Shown in pieces: positions 49,701-57,193 of a stretch of DNA of 64,000 nucleotides. Position 1 is the stretch's first letter. The number at the start of each line of letters is the position of its first letter. The DNA is from Armatimonadota bacterium (GTDB lineage Bacteria > Armatimonadota > Fimbriimonadia > Fimbriimonadales > GBS-DC), in NCBI GenBank assembly GCA_013359125.1, contig JABWCR010000012.1:20033-84032 (forward strand), written 5' to 3'. A program made the translations under genes and the position numbers. The notes below the pieces were generated by a model, which saw only the letters and a program-made list of their open reading frames with translations, did not search any database and was not told the origin of the DNA.

Positions 49701-50017
49701 ATGCCGCGGGTGGCCAGGTCGGCGGCCAGATTCAATCCCGTTTGGCCGCCTAAGTTGGGCAAGAGGCCGTCCGGCTTCTCGATTGCAATGATCTTCTCGG
49801 CGAATTCGACGGTGAGCGGTTCGATATAGACGCGGTCGGCGGTTTCGGCGTCGGTCATGATCGTGGCCGGGTTGGAATTGATGAGGACGACCTGGAGGCC
49901 TTCTTCTTTGAGGGCGCGGCAGGCTTGCGTGCCGGAGTAGTCGAACTCGGCCGCCTGTCCGATGACGATCGGGCCGGAGCCGATGAGCATGACCTTTTTC
50001 AGGTCGGGGGCTAGCAT
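46778..50017 (-). CDS. carB: Carbamoyl-phosphate synthase large subunit
   Basis: 1079 residues, near the E. coli length (1073). Two homologous ATP-grasp halves are visible: the first begins VMLIGSGPIVIGQAAEFDYS, the second near residue 555 with VVGSGPIRIGQGIEFDYS. The C-terminal MGS-like allosteric domain follows (ALSDRGFRIYATRGTAK). It makes carbamoyl phosphate from bicarbonate, ammonia and 2 ATP for pyrimidine and arginine synthesis, with ammonia supplied by CarA, which is not in the window. Upstream lies a PyrR-type RNA element and terminator, so expression is probably reduced when UMP/UTP is plentiful. Confidence 0.98.
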   Translation of the reverse strand: MLAPDLKKVMLIGSGPIVIGQAAEFDYSGTQACRALKEEGLQVVLINSNPATIMTDAETADRVYIEPLTVEFAEKIIAIEKPDGLLPNLGGQTGLNLAADLATRGILQKHGVRLLGAPLSAIQAAEDRERFRALMREIGEPVPESWIVESPNELKILKDQATYPLIVRPAYTLGGTGGGVARDADELMEIGLRGLQLSPRRQILVERSLLGWKEIEYEVVRDANDNAIIVCNMENLDPMGVHTGDSIVVAPSQTLSDFEYQLLRSASLKIIRALQIQGGCNVQLALNPYGADYYVIEVNPRVSRSSALASKATGYPIARIAAKISVGYSLDELRNPITGTSAAFEPALDYVVVKIPRFPFDKFPEGDRQLGTQMKATGEAMAIDRTFEGAMMKAVRSLEAGTHDLRYPKASRLSPMELENLLTVPTDERLFFVAEAFRRGMLVEEARDLSGIDPWFLNKIRNLVEMEQLLLSGSSSLRSAIQTPDAATKETQGLVRRAKAMNMPDSLLASFSGLSETDVRRARLSWGIRATYKMVDTCAGEFAALTPYYYSSYSGSSDNEPPERSQGKAIVVGSGPIRIGQGIEFDYSAVHAVQTLREAKRRSIIINSNPETVSTDFDSSDALYFDPLAAEDVLNLIEHERLGDNDGLVMQFGGQTAINLTHKLEGAAPILGTSPEAIDIAEDRDRFDRLLLELGVPKPPGRAVHALEDALEVGEVVGYPVLVRPSYVLGGRAMEIVRSPDQLRSYWSAAVMAMPGAPVLVDRYIEGKEAEVDLIGDGEDFLIPGIMEHIERAGVHSGDSMTVYPPQTLTQAEQEQIVDYSLRIAKAMRACGIVNIQFVLQDGQAYVIEVNPRASRTAPYLSKVTGIPMISLAMQCQLGLRLSELTPHAGLLPERPLVAVKAPVFSSLKLANVDTVLGPEMKSTGEVMGVARSYPAALFKAMTAAGMAPPRKGAALLTLADADKEQGIALARALSDRGFRIYATRGTAKPMARAGVAVTEAPKIGEGKPDIIDLLRDRRVQALINSPSGDRKAQTQGWLLRRAAIEQGIPCITSLDTAWAMLKALDAPEDQSPMAVQDY

Positions 50018-50030
50018 TGCGGCCCCGTAT

Positions 50031-50066
50031 CAAAAAGGCCGACCCCGGTCGCGCGGGATCGGCCTT
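50031..50066 (-). terminator. Attenuator terminator in the carB leader
   Basis: Minus strand: AAGGCCGA (50066-50059) pairs with TCGGCCTT (50042-50035), with further CCC/GGG pairing inside, then TTTTT. It ends 14 bases before the carB ATG, so termination here would block carB. Confidence 0.8.
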
Positions 50067-50093
50067 GGATTCGGTGTCTGGTCATTCTTGAGT

Positions 50094-50127
50094 CCCTTGG
50101 TCGCCTCACGGGACGACGCTTAAAGGG
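50094..50127 (-). promoter_or_regulatory. PyrR-binding RNA element in the carB leader
   Basis: Minus strand: CCCTTTAAGCGTC-GTCCCGTGAGGC-GACCAAGGG. The outer CCCTT/AAGGG stem and the GTCCnGnGAGGC loop match the known PyrR-binding consensus (for example Bacillus subtilis pyr leaders). PyrR bound with UMP would stop antitermination and favour the downstream terminator. Confidence 0.75.
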
Positions 50128-50134
50128 TAGGCCA

Positions 50135-50140
50135 ATTATA
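50135..50140 (-). promoter_or_regulatory. -10 element of the carB leader
   Basis: TATAAT on the minus strand, eight bases before the PyrR element, so the transcript would begin almost exactly at the regulatory hairpin. Confidence 0.65.
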
Positions 50141-50149
50141 CTCGATGGG

Positions 50150-51307
50150 CTATGCGCCGGCCATCAGTTCGGGCAACTGAACGCTCGGCTTGATGTTGTT
50201 GAGCGCGCGGAACCAAGCCTGCTCGTCGGCATCGGTCTCGCCTGCCAGAAAGATGCGGGATAGGCTCGGTCGAGGGCCGTACAGATAGTCGCAGATCGCA
50301 TCGACCGCCATCTGGGCCGACTCTAACGGTTGCATATCGGGGTTGCCCATGCTCGGGTTGGGCATCGTTACCGTTTTGAGACTGTGGGCGTCTGCCGTTC
50401 GCAGCGCCGATTGGATCGCCTCGGGATAGTCGTTCGGATGGTCGACCGCGGCCAAAATCAGCCTTCGAGACGGAACGCGCGCGCCCGGGATAAGCACAGC
50501 ATCGCCTGGCTTGATCGGTGCGAGAGCCTCAATCGAACTGTTGACTCGGGCCTTGTGAAGATAGGCGCCGCACGGACGCTCATGCTTGCGGCCCCCCGGC
50601 ATCAGATTCCACGCGGGCGCATTGAGGTTAGCATCGGTGAAGAGAATTACGGCATCGGTCGGCAGTTTTGCGATGTTTTTGGTCTGCGCGGTGTTAAGGG
50701 AAGTAAACCGCACCTTCAGATAGCCTAAATCCTCGACGCTCTGGCCGCTCGACGAACGTTTTGCCTGATCGGCGATCACCCATGCGCTCACGGCATCGAA
50801 GCAGACGATCTTGGCTTCCTTCAAGCCGTTTGAAGCGCCGATAGCCCCTATGATCGCGATCGCAGTCTCTTCGGTCAGCGCTCTGCGCAGGTCGCTCGTA
50901 TAATCGACGAAAGCCACCGTTTGACAGCCGTTCTCTACGGCCATTCTGATCGCCGAGTCCATCGCGCGGCGCTGCAGATCGAGGCTCGTTACCCCTGCAT
51001 GGTCAAAGATGTTCGTGTGGACGACCTTTTTAGCGCGCATTCGACCGGCCTGCGTCATCACGGCCTGACCGGGTTCGATGGGCGCCAGCGCGTTCAATTC
51101 GTTCTCAATGATATAGCCGCCCGAATAGTCGCGCACGGCCTTTCGAACATGCGACACCATGCGTCCGGTCTGATCGCAAGTGAGGATGAGGGCGTCGGCG
51201 GCGAGATTGGGAACGGAAGTGGGCGCAATCGCAAAGACTCGGGTCAACGTTTGGTCGATAAGGGTCGTTTGTCTGGGCTTGAGCAGGGTCAGCCAAGGAT
51301 GATGCAT
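50150..51307 (-). CDS. Tandem macro-domain-like protein
   Basis: 385 residues that appear to contain two divergent macro-like domains. First (about 25-165): ADALILTCDQTG, ALAPIEPGQAVMTQAGRMRA, KKVVHTNIFDH, SAIRMAVENGCQTVAFVDYT. Second (about 220-375): TDAVILFTDANLN, ALAPIKPGDAVLIPGARVPS, RRLILAAVDHP, TADAHSLKTVTMPNPSMGNP. Macro domains bind or remove ADP-ribose and related nucleotides; several usual glycine loops look degraded, so activity is uncertain. GGAGG lies five bases before the ATG and a TATACT -10 about 18 bases before that. It is upstream of carB on the same strand but carB has its own promoter. Confidence 0.6.
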   Translation of the reverse strand: MHHPWLTLLKPRQTTLIDQTLTRVFAIAPTSVPNLAADALILTCDQTGRMVSHVRKAVRDYSGGYIIENELNALAPIEPGQAVMTQAGRMRAKKVVHTNIFDHAGVTSLDLQRRAMDSAIRMAVENGCQTVAFVDYTSDLRRALTEETAIAIIGAIGASNGLKEAKIVCFDAVSAWVIADQAKRSSSGQSVEDLGYLKVRFTSLNTAQTKNIAKLPTDAVILFTDANLNAPAWNLMPGGRKHERPCGAYLHKARVNSSIEALAPIKPGDAVLIPGARVPSRRLILAAVDHPNDYPEAIQSALRTADAHSLKTVTMPNPSMGNPDMQPLESAQMAVDAICDYLYGPRPSLSRIFLAGETDADEQAWFRALNNIKPSVQLPELMAGA

Positions 51308-51350
51308 TCCGTCCTCCTGCCGTCGAGTATACCCTGCGGGCTACGCATGG

Positions 51351-51356
51351 TATAAT
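51351..51356 (+). promoter_or_regulatory. -10 element of the feo operon
   Basis: TATAAT 20 bases before the feoA ATG; a GAGG in the short leader may serve as ribosome-binding site. No obvious Fur box was recognised. Confidence 0.5.
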
Positions 51357-51376
51357 TTAAGCGAGGTTAAATCGAT

Positions 51377-51601
51377 ATGACGCTCGACCAGGTGGACATA
51401 GGCGGCAAGGCAGTCATAACGGCTGTCCATCTTGAGGGGGCCGAGCGGAGGCGCATCTTCGACCTCGGCCTCTCGATCGGTACGATCGTCGAGGCGGTGC
51501 GCCGAAGTCCGTTGGGAGATCCGGTCGCTTATCGGGTTCGCGGATCGACCATTGCCCTGCGCAAAGAGCAGGCTAGCCGCATCGAGGTAGAAATAGGATG
51601 A
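51377..51601 (+). CDS. feoA: Ferrous iron transport protein A
   Basis: 74 residues, the SH3-like FeoA fold: GAERRRIFDLGLSIGTIVEA and a C-terminal YRVRGSTIALRKEQASRI. FeoA assists the FeoB iron transporter from the cytoplasmic side. Its stop overlaps the feoB GTPase start (ATGA). Confidence 0.92.
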   Translation: MTLDQVDIGGKAVITAVHLEGAERRRIFDLGLSIGTIVEAVRRSPLGDPVAYRVRGSTIALRKEQASRIEVEIG

Positions 51602-52401
51602 ACGCCACGGACGCCTGCGGCTCTTGCTCGAACTGCTCGATCGCACAGCTCAAGCGACTGGGGCTGAACATCTCAGGATTCGACTACATCGTGGCGTTGG
51701 CGGGTAACCCGAATACGGGCAAGAGCACCATTTTCAACGCTCTGACGGGGATGCGCCAGCACGTGGGCAATTGGCCGGGCAAGACCGTCATGCGGGCCGA
51801 GGGAGCGTTCTCCAGCGGATCGGCCAAGTTCAAGTTGGTCGATCTTCCGGGCACCTACTCGCTTCTCTCTCAAAGCGCCGACGAGGAGATCGCGCGGGAC
51901 TTCATTCTATTTGGCCGTCCGGACGTTACGGTAGTCGTGGTCGATGCGACTTGCCTTGAGCGCAACCTCAATCTTGTGCTACAGGTGTTAGAAATCACCG
52001 GTCGGGTTGTGATCGCGCTCAACTTGATGGACGAGGCAAAGCGAAACGGCATCGAAGTGGACGCCCGAGCGCTGGCCAAGGACTTGGGCGTTCCGGTCGT
52101 GCCTATGGCTGCTCGGCATGGCGTCGGCGTGCCCGAATTGGTCTCGGCGATCGATGAGGTTGCAAAAAGCGACCATCCTCCCGCGCCAAGGCGCACTGCC
52201 AAGCTTCCTGCCAACGTTGAAGCGGCCGTAGACGACTTAGCAGAGAGAATCGAACGCGAGTTTCAAGGATTGCCCAATGCGCGATGGGTGGCGCTGAGAC
52301 TCTTGGAAGGCGATCCGAGCGTCGTGCGAGAAGTTAAGAACGGCACCTTGGGCGAATCGGTTCACAGCGTCTCAATGAAACAGGCGGCGGGAGGCGCATA
52401 G
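51598..52401 (+). CDS. feoB: FeoB GTPase chain (N-terminal half of a split FeoB)
   Basis: 267 residues, equal to the cytoplasmic G-domain and GDI region of FeoB. Motifs: GNPNTGKST (G1, 36-44), QHVGNWPGKTV (switch I with G2), DLPGTYSL (G3) and NLMD (G4). It powers or gates Fe(II) uptake. The N terminus carries an unusual CGSCSNC cysteine cluster before the G-domain. The chain ends with a TAG directly followed, in the same frame, by the ATG of the membrane half. Confidence 0.92.
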   Translation: MNATDACGSCSNCSIAQLKRLGLNISGFDYIVALAGNPNTGKSTIFNALTGMRQHVGNWPGKTVMRAEGAFSSGSAKFKLVDLPGTYSLLSQSADEEIARDFILFGRPDVTVVVVDATCLERNLNLVLQVLEITGRVVIALNLMDEAKRNGIEVDARALAKDLGVPVVPMAARHGVGVPELVSAIDEVAKSDHPPAPRRTAKLPANVEAAVDDLAERIEREFQGLPNARWVALRLLEGDPSVVREVKNGTLGESVHSVSMKQAAGGA

Positions 52402-53814
52402 ATGGCTGCGAGCGATTTGCTGAGAGCGGCGGAACAGCATCGGGCTCAGTTGGGCGACCGATTGCACGACGCGGTGGTCGGCGCTCTCTATCAGGAGGCT
52501 TCCAGCATCGCAGCCCGAGCGCAGAGCAAGGTTGGCGAGCGTCGAAAGATGCGTCTAGACATGGTTATAGACAACCTGCTCACCAGTCGCGTTTTCGGCT
52601 TCCCGATCATGCTTTTGATGCTGGCGGGCGTCTTTTGGCTCACTATTGCGGGGTCGAACGTGCCATCGTCCCTGTTGGGCGATTTCTTGGTCGGCACGGT
52701 CTATGGTTGGTTGCACTCGGGCGCGGCGGCGATCTCTGCGCCAACCTGGCTCACTGGCATCTTCATCGATGGCGTCTACTTGTCTATGGCCTGGGTTACC
52801 AGCGTCATGCTGCCGCCGATGGCGATCTTCTTCCCGCTCTTTACGCTGCTGGAAGACTTGGGCTATCTGCCTCGCGTAGCGTTCAACCTGGATCGCGCCT
52901 TTAAGTCTGCAGGAGCGCACGGCAAACAGGCGCTCACCATGATGATGGGCTTTGGCTGCAATGCGGCAGGCGTTACCAGCACGCGCATCATCGACAGCCC
53001 GCGCGAGAGGCTGATCGCCATTCTGACCAACAATTTCTCAATCTGCAACGGTCGCTGGCCGACGCTGATTCTGATGGCGACGATCTTTTTGGGCGCCGCG
53101 GCGCCTCCGGCCATGGCCAGTTTCGTCGCCGCCAGCGCGGTCGTTGGTATCGCCGTTTTGGGCATCTTCTTCGCGCTCGTCGTCAGCCGGGGATTGAGCC
53201 GCACGATCCTGAAGGGAGAGGTTTCGGCCTTTACATTGGAGCTTCCGCCCTATCGCCGGCCGCGCGTTTGGCAAACGCTTTACACGTCTATTATCGATCG
53301 CACGCTGATTGTTTTGTGGCGCGCGGTGGTGATGGCCGCACCGGCGGGAGCCGTGATCTGGCTGATCAGCAACCTCTCTGTCGGCGACCAATCGATCGCC
53401 TACTGGATGGTGTCGGGATTGAACCCGCTGGGCGTGCTGGTCGGGCTGAACGGCGTGATTCTGGTCGCTTACATCGTGGCCATACCGGCCAACGAGATCG
53501 TGATCCCCAGCATCTTGATGCTGACGCTGAACATGGCGCGGTCTGGCCTGGCGCAACAGGGCGTGATGATTGAATTGGAGGACTTTGAGACGCGCAAAAC
53601 GTTGGTCGAGTTGGGCGGCTGGACATGGCTGACGGGTATGAATCTGATGCTTTTCAGCCTGCTGCACAACCCCTGCAGCACGACGCTGTGGACGATCTAC
53701 AAGGAGACCGGCAGCAAGAAATGGACTCTGCTGTCGGCGGCGATTCCTTTGGCTCTCGGCTTTGCGGTCTGTCTGATCACAGCGACGATCGTGCGAGCCT
53801 TTGGCTGGGTATAG
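52402..53814 (+). CDS. feoB: FeoB membrane chain (C-terminal half of a split FeoB)
   Basis: 470 residues with the FeoB membrane core. Gate motifs include [37 protein letters not shown] (first Gate) and [18 protein letters not shown] near the end (second Gate). It forms the Fe(II) pathway through the inner membrane. ATG (52402) follows the TAG of the GTPase chain with no gap and no frame change; a GGGAGG seven bases upstream gives it its own ribosome-binding site, which argues for a real split gene instead of a sequencing error. Confidence 0.92.
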   Translation: MAASDLLRAAEQHRAQLGDRLHDAVVGALYQEASSIAARAQSKVGERRKMRLDMVIDNLLTSRVFGFPIMLLMLAGVFWLTIAGSNVPSSLLGDFLVGTVYGWLHSGAAAISAPTWLTGIFIDGVYLSMAWVTSVMLPPMAIFFPLFTLLEDLGYLPRVAFNLDRAFKSAGAHGKQALTMMMGFGCNAAGVTSTRIIDSPRERLIAILTNNFSICNGRWPTLILMATIFLGAAAPPAMASFVAASAVVGIAVLGIFFALVVSRGLSRTILKGEVSAFTLELPPYRRPRVWQTLYTSIIDRTLIVLWRAVVMAAPAGAVIWLISNLSVGDQSIAYWMVSGLNPLGVLVGLNGVILVAYIVAIPANEIVIPSILMLTLNMARSGLAQQGVMIELEDFETRKTLVELGGWTWLTGMNLMLFSLLHNPCSTTLWTIYKETGSKKWTLLSAAIPLALGFAVCLITATIVRAFGWV

Positions 53815-53815
53815 T
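53810..53815 (+). promoter_or_regulatory. -10 element of the cupin gene overlapping the feoB stop
   Basis: TATAGT contains the TAG stop of the FeoB membrane chain and ends seven bases before the GTG at 53823. Confidence 0.5.
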
Positions 53816-53822
53816 TTCAAGC

Positions 53823-54266
53823 GTGCCATCCCAGGAAGAGTTGATCGCACAGTTCGAACTTCAGCCTCATCCCGAGGGAGGCTGGTTTCGCGAGTTTTAT
53901 CGATCCGAGAGCGCAACGAGCATCTACTATCTGTTGCGAGCGGGCGAGGCGTCGTGGTTTCATCGGCTGAAGCAGGATGAGATTTGGCATCATCTGAAGG
54001 GCGATCCGGTAGAGATTGTGATGCTGAGCGAGGCAAGGCCGTTGCACAGCGTCCTTTCGGTCGGCGCTTTTGTCGTACCGGGCGGCACATGGTTCGCCGC
54101 GCGTCCGTTGGGCGAGTTTGCGCTTTGCTCCTGCACGGTCTCGCCGCCCTTTCGATACGAAGAGTGGGAGATGGCGAACGCAGTTGAACTGCAGAGCGCC
54201 TATCCTGTTTGCCAAGCCGTCATCCAGCAATTTGAAGGAATCGAATCGCTCAAAACGAAGTTATAA
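53823..54266 (+). CDS. Cupin-fold protein (DUF985/cupin_5 family)
   Basis: 147 residues. FELQPHPEGGWFREFYRSE at the N terminus, SWFHRLKQDEIWHHLKGDPV in the middle and ...PFRYEEWEMAN at the end are the hallmarks of the DUF985 cupins, a single-domain beta-barrel family of unclear role. The start is GTG at 53823: it lies just after feoB, is preceded by a -10 element seven bases away, and begins the conserved domain. In-frame sequence upstream of it only reads through feoB. Confidence 0.85.
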   Translation: MPSQEELIAQFELQPHPEGGWFREFYRSESATSIYYLLRAGEASWFHRLKQDEIWHHLKGDPVEIVMLSEARPLHSVLSVGAFVVPGGTWFAARPLGEFALCSCTVSPPFRYEEWEMANAVELQSAYPVCQAVIQQFEGIESLKTKL

Positions 54267-54267
54267 T
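54262..54267 (+). promoter_or_regulatory. -10 element overlapping the cupin stop codon
   Basis: TATAAT contains the TAA stop of the cupin gene and ends seven bases before the ATG at 54275. Confidence 0.55.
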
Positions 54268-54274
54268 CTCAACC

Positions 54275-55819
54275 ATGCTCTGGCTAGGAATTCTGCTGTG
54301 GGGTCTTATTCAGCCGCCGACTATCGAGTTTGTGCCGATGTACGGCGGATTGGGCGGCGGCGGTCCGGTCGAGATGAATCACAGCGGCTGCATCGCTCCT
54401 GCAGAGCGGATGGAAGTTCAAGCCGCTATTCGCCGTTTTCAAGCGATAAACCCGACCGTGATGGGCGCGCCGAGCAAGTACCCGATGTATCCTCAGTCGG
54501 GCAATCTGTGGGACGACCTGTTCGTCAATAACTTCACCGACATTGATTTGACTTCGGGCGAGCGCGATTACGAGTGCACGAACTTTGTCTACAACGGCCA
54601 CCAAGGGCACGATTCGGACATTCGGTCGTTTATGGAGCAGGAGTTGGGCTATCCGGTTCAGGCCGTTTTGGACGGCCAGGTAGTGGCGACTCGCGACGGC
54701 GAGTTTGATCGCCAGACCTCCGCATCGGGCGCTCCGGCCAACTATGTCGTGCTTTGGCACGGCGGCGATCACTTGACCTACTATTGGCATCTGCGCCGCA
54801 ATTCGGTGGCGGTGAGCGTCGGTCAAATGGTTCGCGCCGGACAGCATTTGGGAATGACGGCCAGCAGCGGCAGCAGCACCTATCCCCACTTGCATTTTGA
54901 ATCTTGGAACGACAACAATTGGTTCGAGCCGTCCGCGGGCGCGTGTCGATCCGGCTCGAGCCAGTGGCAGCGACAGACTAACATACGGCGAGACATGTAT
55001 TTGCGCGAGTTCGCGATGACCGACCAGCATATCGGCAACTACCCAGGCCTGCCCTGGGAGCTGCCAAGAAAGGGCACCTTTGCGCCTGGTCAGCAACCCC
55101 TCTATTGGTACATGATCGTGCACAATCTGCCAGCGTTCAGCAACTGGCGCTTTCGATTTTTTAGGCCCGACAACACGCTTCATTTTGATACGGGCACGTA
55201 TGGGTTTAACAACACATCGCCTTATCGTTGGGCTTGGTTTTGGTGGTTTTGGAGCTTTTCGACGCCTTTCACGGGCCAGTGGCGGATCGATGCGGTCTTT
55301 AACGGCAATGTGGTCGCCAGCGCGCCGTTCTTTATCTCGAACGACGCGACAGCCGGGCACGGCCCGCCAGCCGAGCCGACTAGCGTCTCGCTGGATCCGC
55401 CCATAGTTCGAGCCGACCGCCCCGTGGCGCTGCGAGTCAGAATGCCCTTGATACGGCATCGAAACTACCACCCGGTTACCTATCGTTATCAATGGTTGGT
55501 GAACGATGCGGTGGTTCGAGAAGCCGAGCACGGCGCGCACTCGGACGTGCTGCCGGTCGGGAGTTTTCAACCGGGCGACGTTGTGCGAGGCGAAGTCATT
55601 GTCATGGAGAGTTTAGGGAATGGTCGGGGACCTTATGGCGCTCAGACCATTGTAGACGGCGGAGACGCGAACGGCGACGGCTGCGTGGACGACACCGACT
55701 TGGCCATTGTGCTGAGCCAATTCGGACTGGCGCATCCGCCGGCAGACTTTAACGAAGACGGTGTAGTTGACGATACCGACCTGGCCATTGTGCTGAGCGC
55801 GTTTGGCCGAGGCTGCTAA
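54275..55819 (+). CDS. Secreted M23-like peptidase with dockerin-like C terminus
   Basis: 514 residues. Short hydrophobic leader (MLWLGILLWGLIQ), then a LytM/M23 domain (about 100-225) with GHQGHDSDI (zinc ligands H and D) and YPHLHFESW (HxH). A beta-rich central region and a C-terminal dockerin pair follow (GDANGDGCVDDTDLAIVLSQ and DFNEDGVVDDTDLAIVLSAF). M23 enzymes cut peptidoglycan cross-bridges or other glycyl peptides. The ATG lies seven bases after a TATAAT that overlaps the upstream stop codon. The next gene also encodes a dockerin-ended protease. Confidence 0.85.
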   Translation: MLWLGILLWGLIQPPTIEFVPMYGGLGGGGPVEMNHSGCIAPAERMEVQAAIRRFQAINPTVMGAPSKYPMYPQSGNLWDDLFVNNFTDIDLTSGERDYECTNFVYNGHQGHDSDIRSFMEQELGYPVQAVLDGQVVATRDGEFDRQTSASGAPANYVVLWHGGDHLTYYWHLRRNSVAVSVGQMVRAGQHLGMTASSGSSTYPHLHFESWNDNNWFEPSAGACRSGSSQWQRQTNIRRDMYLREFAMTDQHIGNYPGLPWELPRKGTFAPGQQPLYWYMIVHNLPAFSNWRFRFFRPDNTLHFDTGTYGFNNTSPYRWAWFWWFWSFSTPFTGQWRIDAVFNGNVVASAPFFISNDATAGHGPPAEPTSVSLDPPIVRADRPVALRVRMPLIRHRNYHPVTYRYQWLVNDAVVREAEHGAHSDVLPVGSFQPGDVVRGEVIVMESLGNGRGPYGAQTIVDGGDANGDGCVDDTDLAIVLSQFGLAHPPADFNEDGVVDDTDLAIVLSAFGRGC

Positions 55820-55831
55820 GGAGGCAGACAA

Positions 55832-57184
55832 ATGAAGAGTTTCGTATTAGCGTTGATGGTTATGGGGATCGCATCGGCGTCTCCGATCAAGTTATTCGAG
55901 CCAGCCGGTTTCGCCAAAGCAGGGGCATTCTTCCTGACTCAGGAAGTTACGGATCACCTGTTGGTGTCTCCCAATTGGGATAGGATCGTCGGGCTGCGCG
56001 GCGGCGAGACTATTCAGATCGATGTCGCCTCTAATCGCAAGCTGATGGGGCGCGTTGCCCGCATTGACGAGCGGGGCGGCGGCAATCGCACGATCTTTGC
56101 AAGAATCGATGGAGACGAAGAGGGACAGATGCTTCTGGTTCTGGAAGCGAATTGCCTATCCGCGACGATCCAACTTCCCGATTCGCACGAACTCTTCAGC
56201 CTGCGATTCGCCGGAAATGGCCTTTATGCAATGTGCCGCCAAGATGCGATGCTGTTTCCTCCTTGCGACGAACCCATCGCAGTGCATTCCGAAAGCGGCG
56301 AGGTTGTCGACGGTTCGATCGCCTCGACCGAGAACGTAGTGATCGATGTGCTGGTCGCCTATACGCCTCAGGCGCGCGATGTGGCCGGCAGCACGAACCA
56401 GATGCTCTCGCGCATTCAGCTGATGATCGACGAATCCAATCAAGCCTACTCGGCTAGTCTGATGCCGGTGCGCCTGCGCCTGGTGCACAGAGTGGAGGCT
56501 ACCGGGTATACGGAATCTTCCAACTTCAGCACAAACCTATCGCGGCTGCGCAATACCAGCGACGGGCACATGGATGACGTGCATACTCTTCGCGAGCAAT
56601 ACTCTGCCGACATGGTCGCGCTGATCGTCTCGGGCGGCAGCGCTTGTGGAGTGGCCTACCTGATGTCGACTCTTTCGACTGATTTCCGCACCAGCGCGTT
56701 CTCCGTCTCTGCGATTGGCTGTGCCACCGGATACTACACGTTCGGGCACGAACTTGGGCACAATCAAGGGTCGCATCACGATCGCGCGAACGCTGGCACG
56801 GCGCTCTATCCGTACTCCTATGGATGGAGGTTTTACGGAACGAACGGCACCCAGTATCGGACGATTTTGGCCTATTCTCCCGGCACGCGCATTCAGCGAT
56901 TTTCGAACCCGAATGTGAACTTCCAGGGTACGCCGACAGGAATTCTGAACAGCGAGGAGAACGCTCGCTCGATCACCAATGCGGCGCCGACGGTGCGTCA
57001 GTTCTATGCGCCCAGACCTGGGGATGTTGACCGAAATGGATGCGTGGACGATCTCGACTTGGCGATGGTGCTCGACCAGTTTGGAGACAAGGCCATAACA
57101 TTGGCCGATGTGGACAGCAATGGAGTGGTGGACGACCGAGACCTGGCGATCGTACTGAACAACTTCGGCTCCGGTTGCATTTAG
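55832..57184 (+). CDS. Secreted M12-like (reprolysin-type) metalloprotease with dockerin-like C terminus
   Basis: 450 residues. Signal peptide (about 1-16), an N-terminal prodomain-like region (to about 165), then a metzincin catalytic domain starting VIDVLVAYTPQARDVAG. The zinc motif is HELGHNQGSHHD (HExxHxxGxxHD), and the region ends near residue 390. The tail is a dockerin pair (GDVDRNGCVDDLDLAMVLDQ and DSNGVVDDRDLAIVLNNF). It is an extracellular endopeptidase. GGAGG eight bases before the ATG and a 12-base gap make it the second gene of a unit with the M23-like peptidase. Confidence 0.88.
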   Translation: MKSFVLALMVMGIASASPIKLFEPAGFAKAGAFFLTQEVTDHLLVSPNWDRIVGLRGGETIQIDVASNRKLMGRVARIDERGGGNRTIFARIDGDEEGQMLLVLEANCLSATIQLPDSHELFSLRFAGNGLYAMCRQDAMLFPPCDEPIAVHSESGEVVDGSIASTENVVIDVLVAYTPQARDVAGSTNQMLSRIQLMIDESNQAYSASLMPVRLRLVHRVEATGYTESSNFSTNLSRLRNTSDGHMDDVHTLREQYSADMVALIVSGGSACGVAYLMSTLSTDFRTSAFSVSAIGCATGYYTFGHELGHNQGSHHDRANAGTALYPYSYGWRFYGTNGTQYRTILAYSPGTRIQRFSNPNVNFQGTPTGILNSEENARSITNAAPTVRQFYAPRPGDVDRNGCVDDLDLAMVLDQFGDKAITLADVDSNGVVDDRDLAIVLNNFGSGCI

Positions 57185-57193
57185 CGGTTCGTT

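Noticed and set aside
54284..55570. A 428-codon minus-strand open frame opposite the M23-like gene
   Set aside because: Antisense of a gene with intact zinc motifs and dockerin tail; codon use gives a stop-free shadow.
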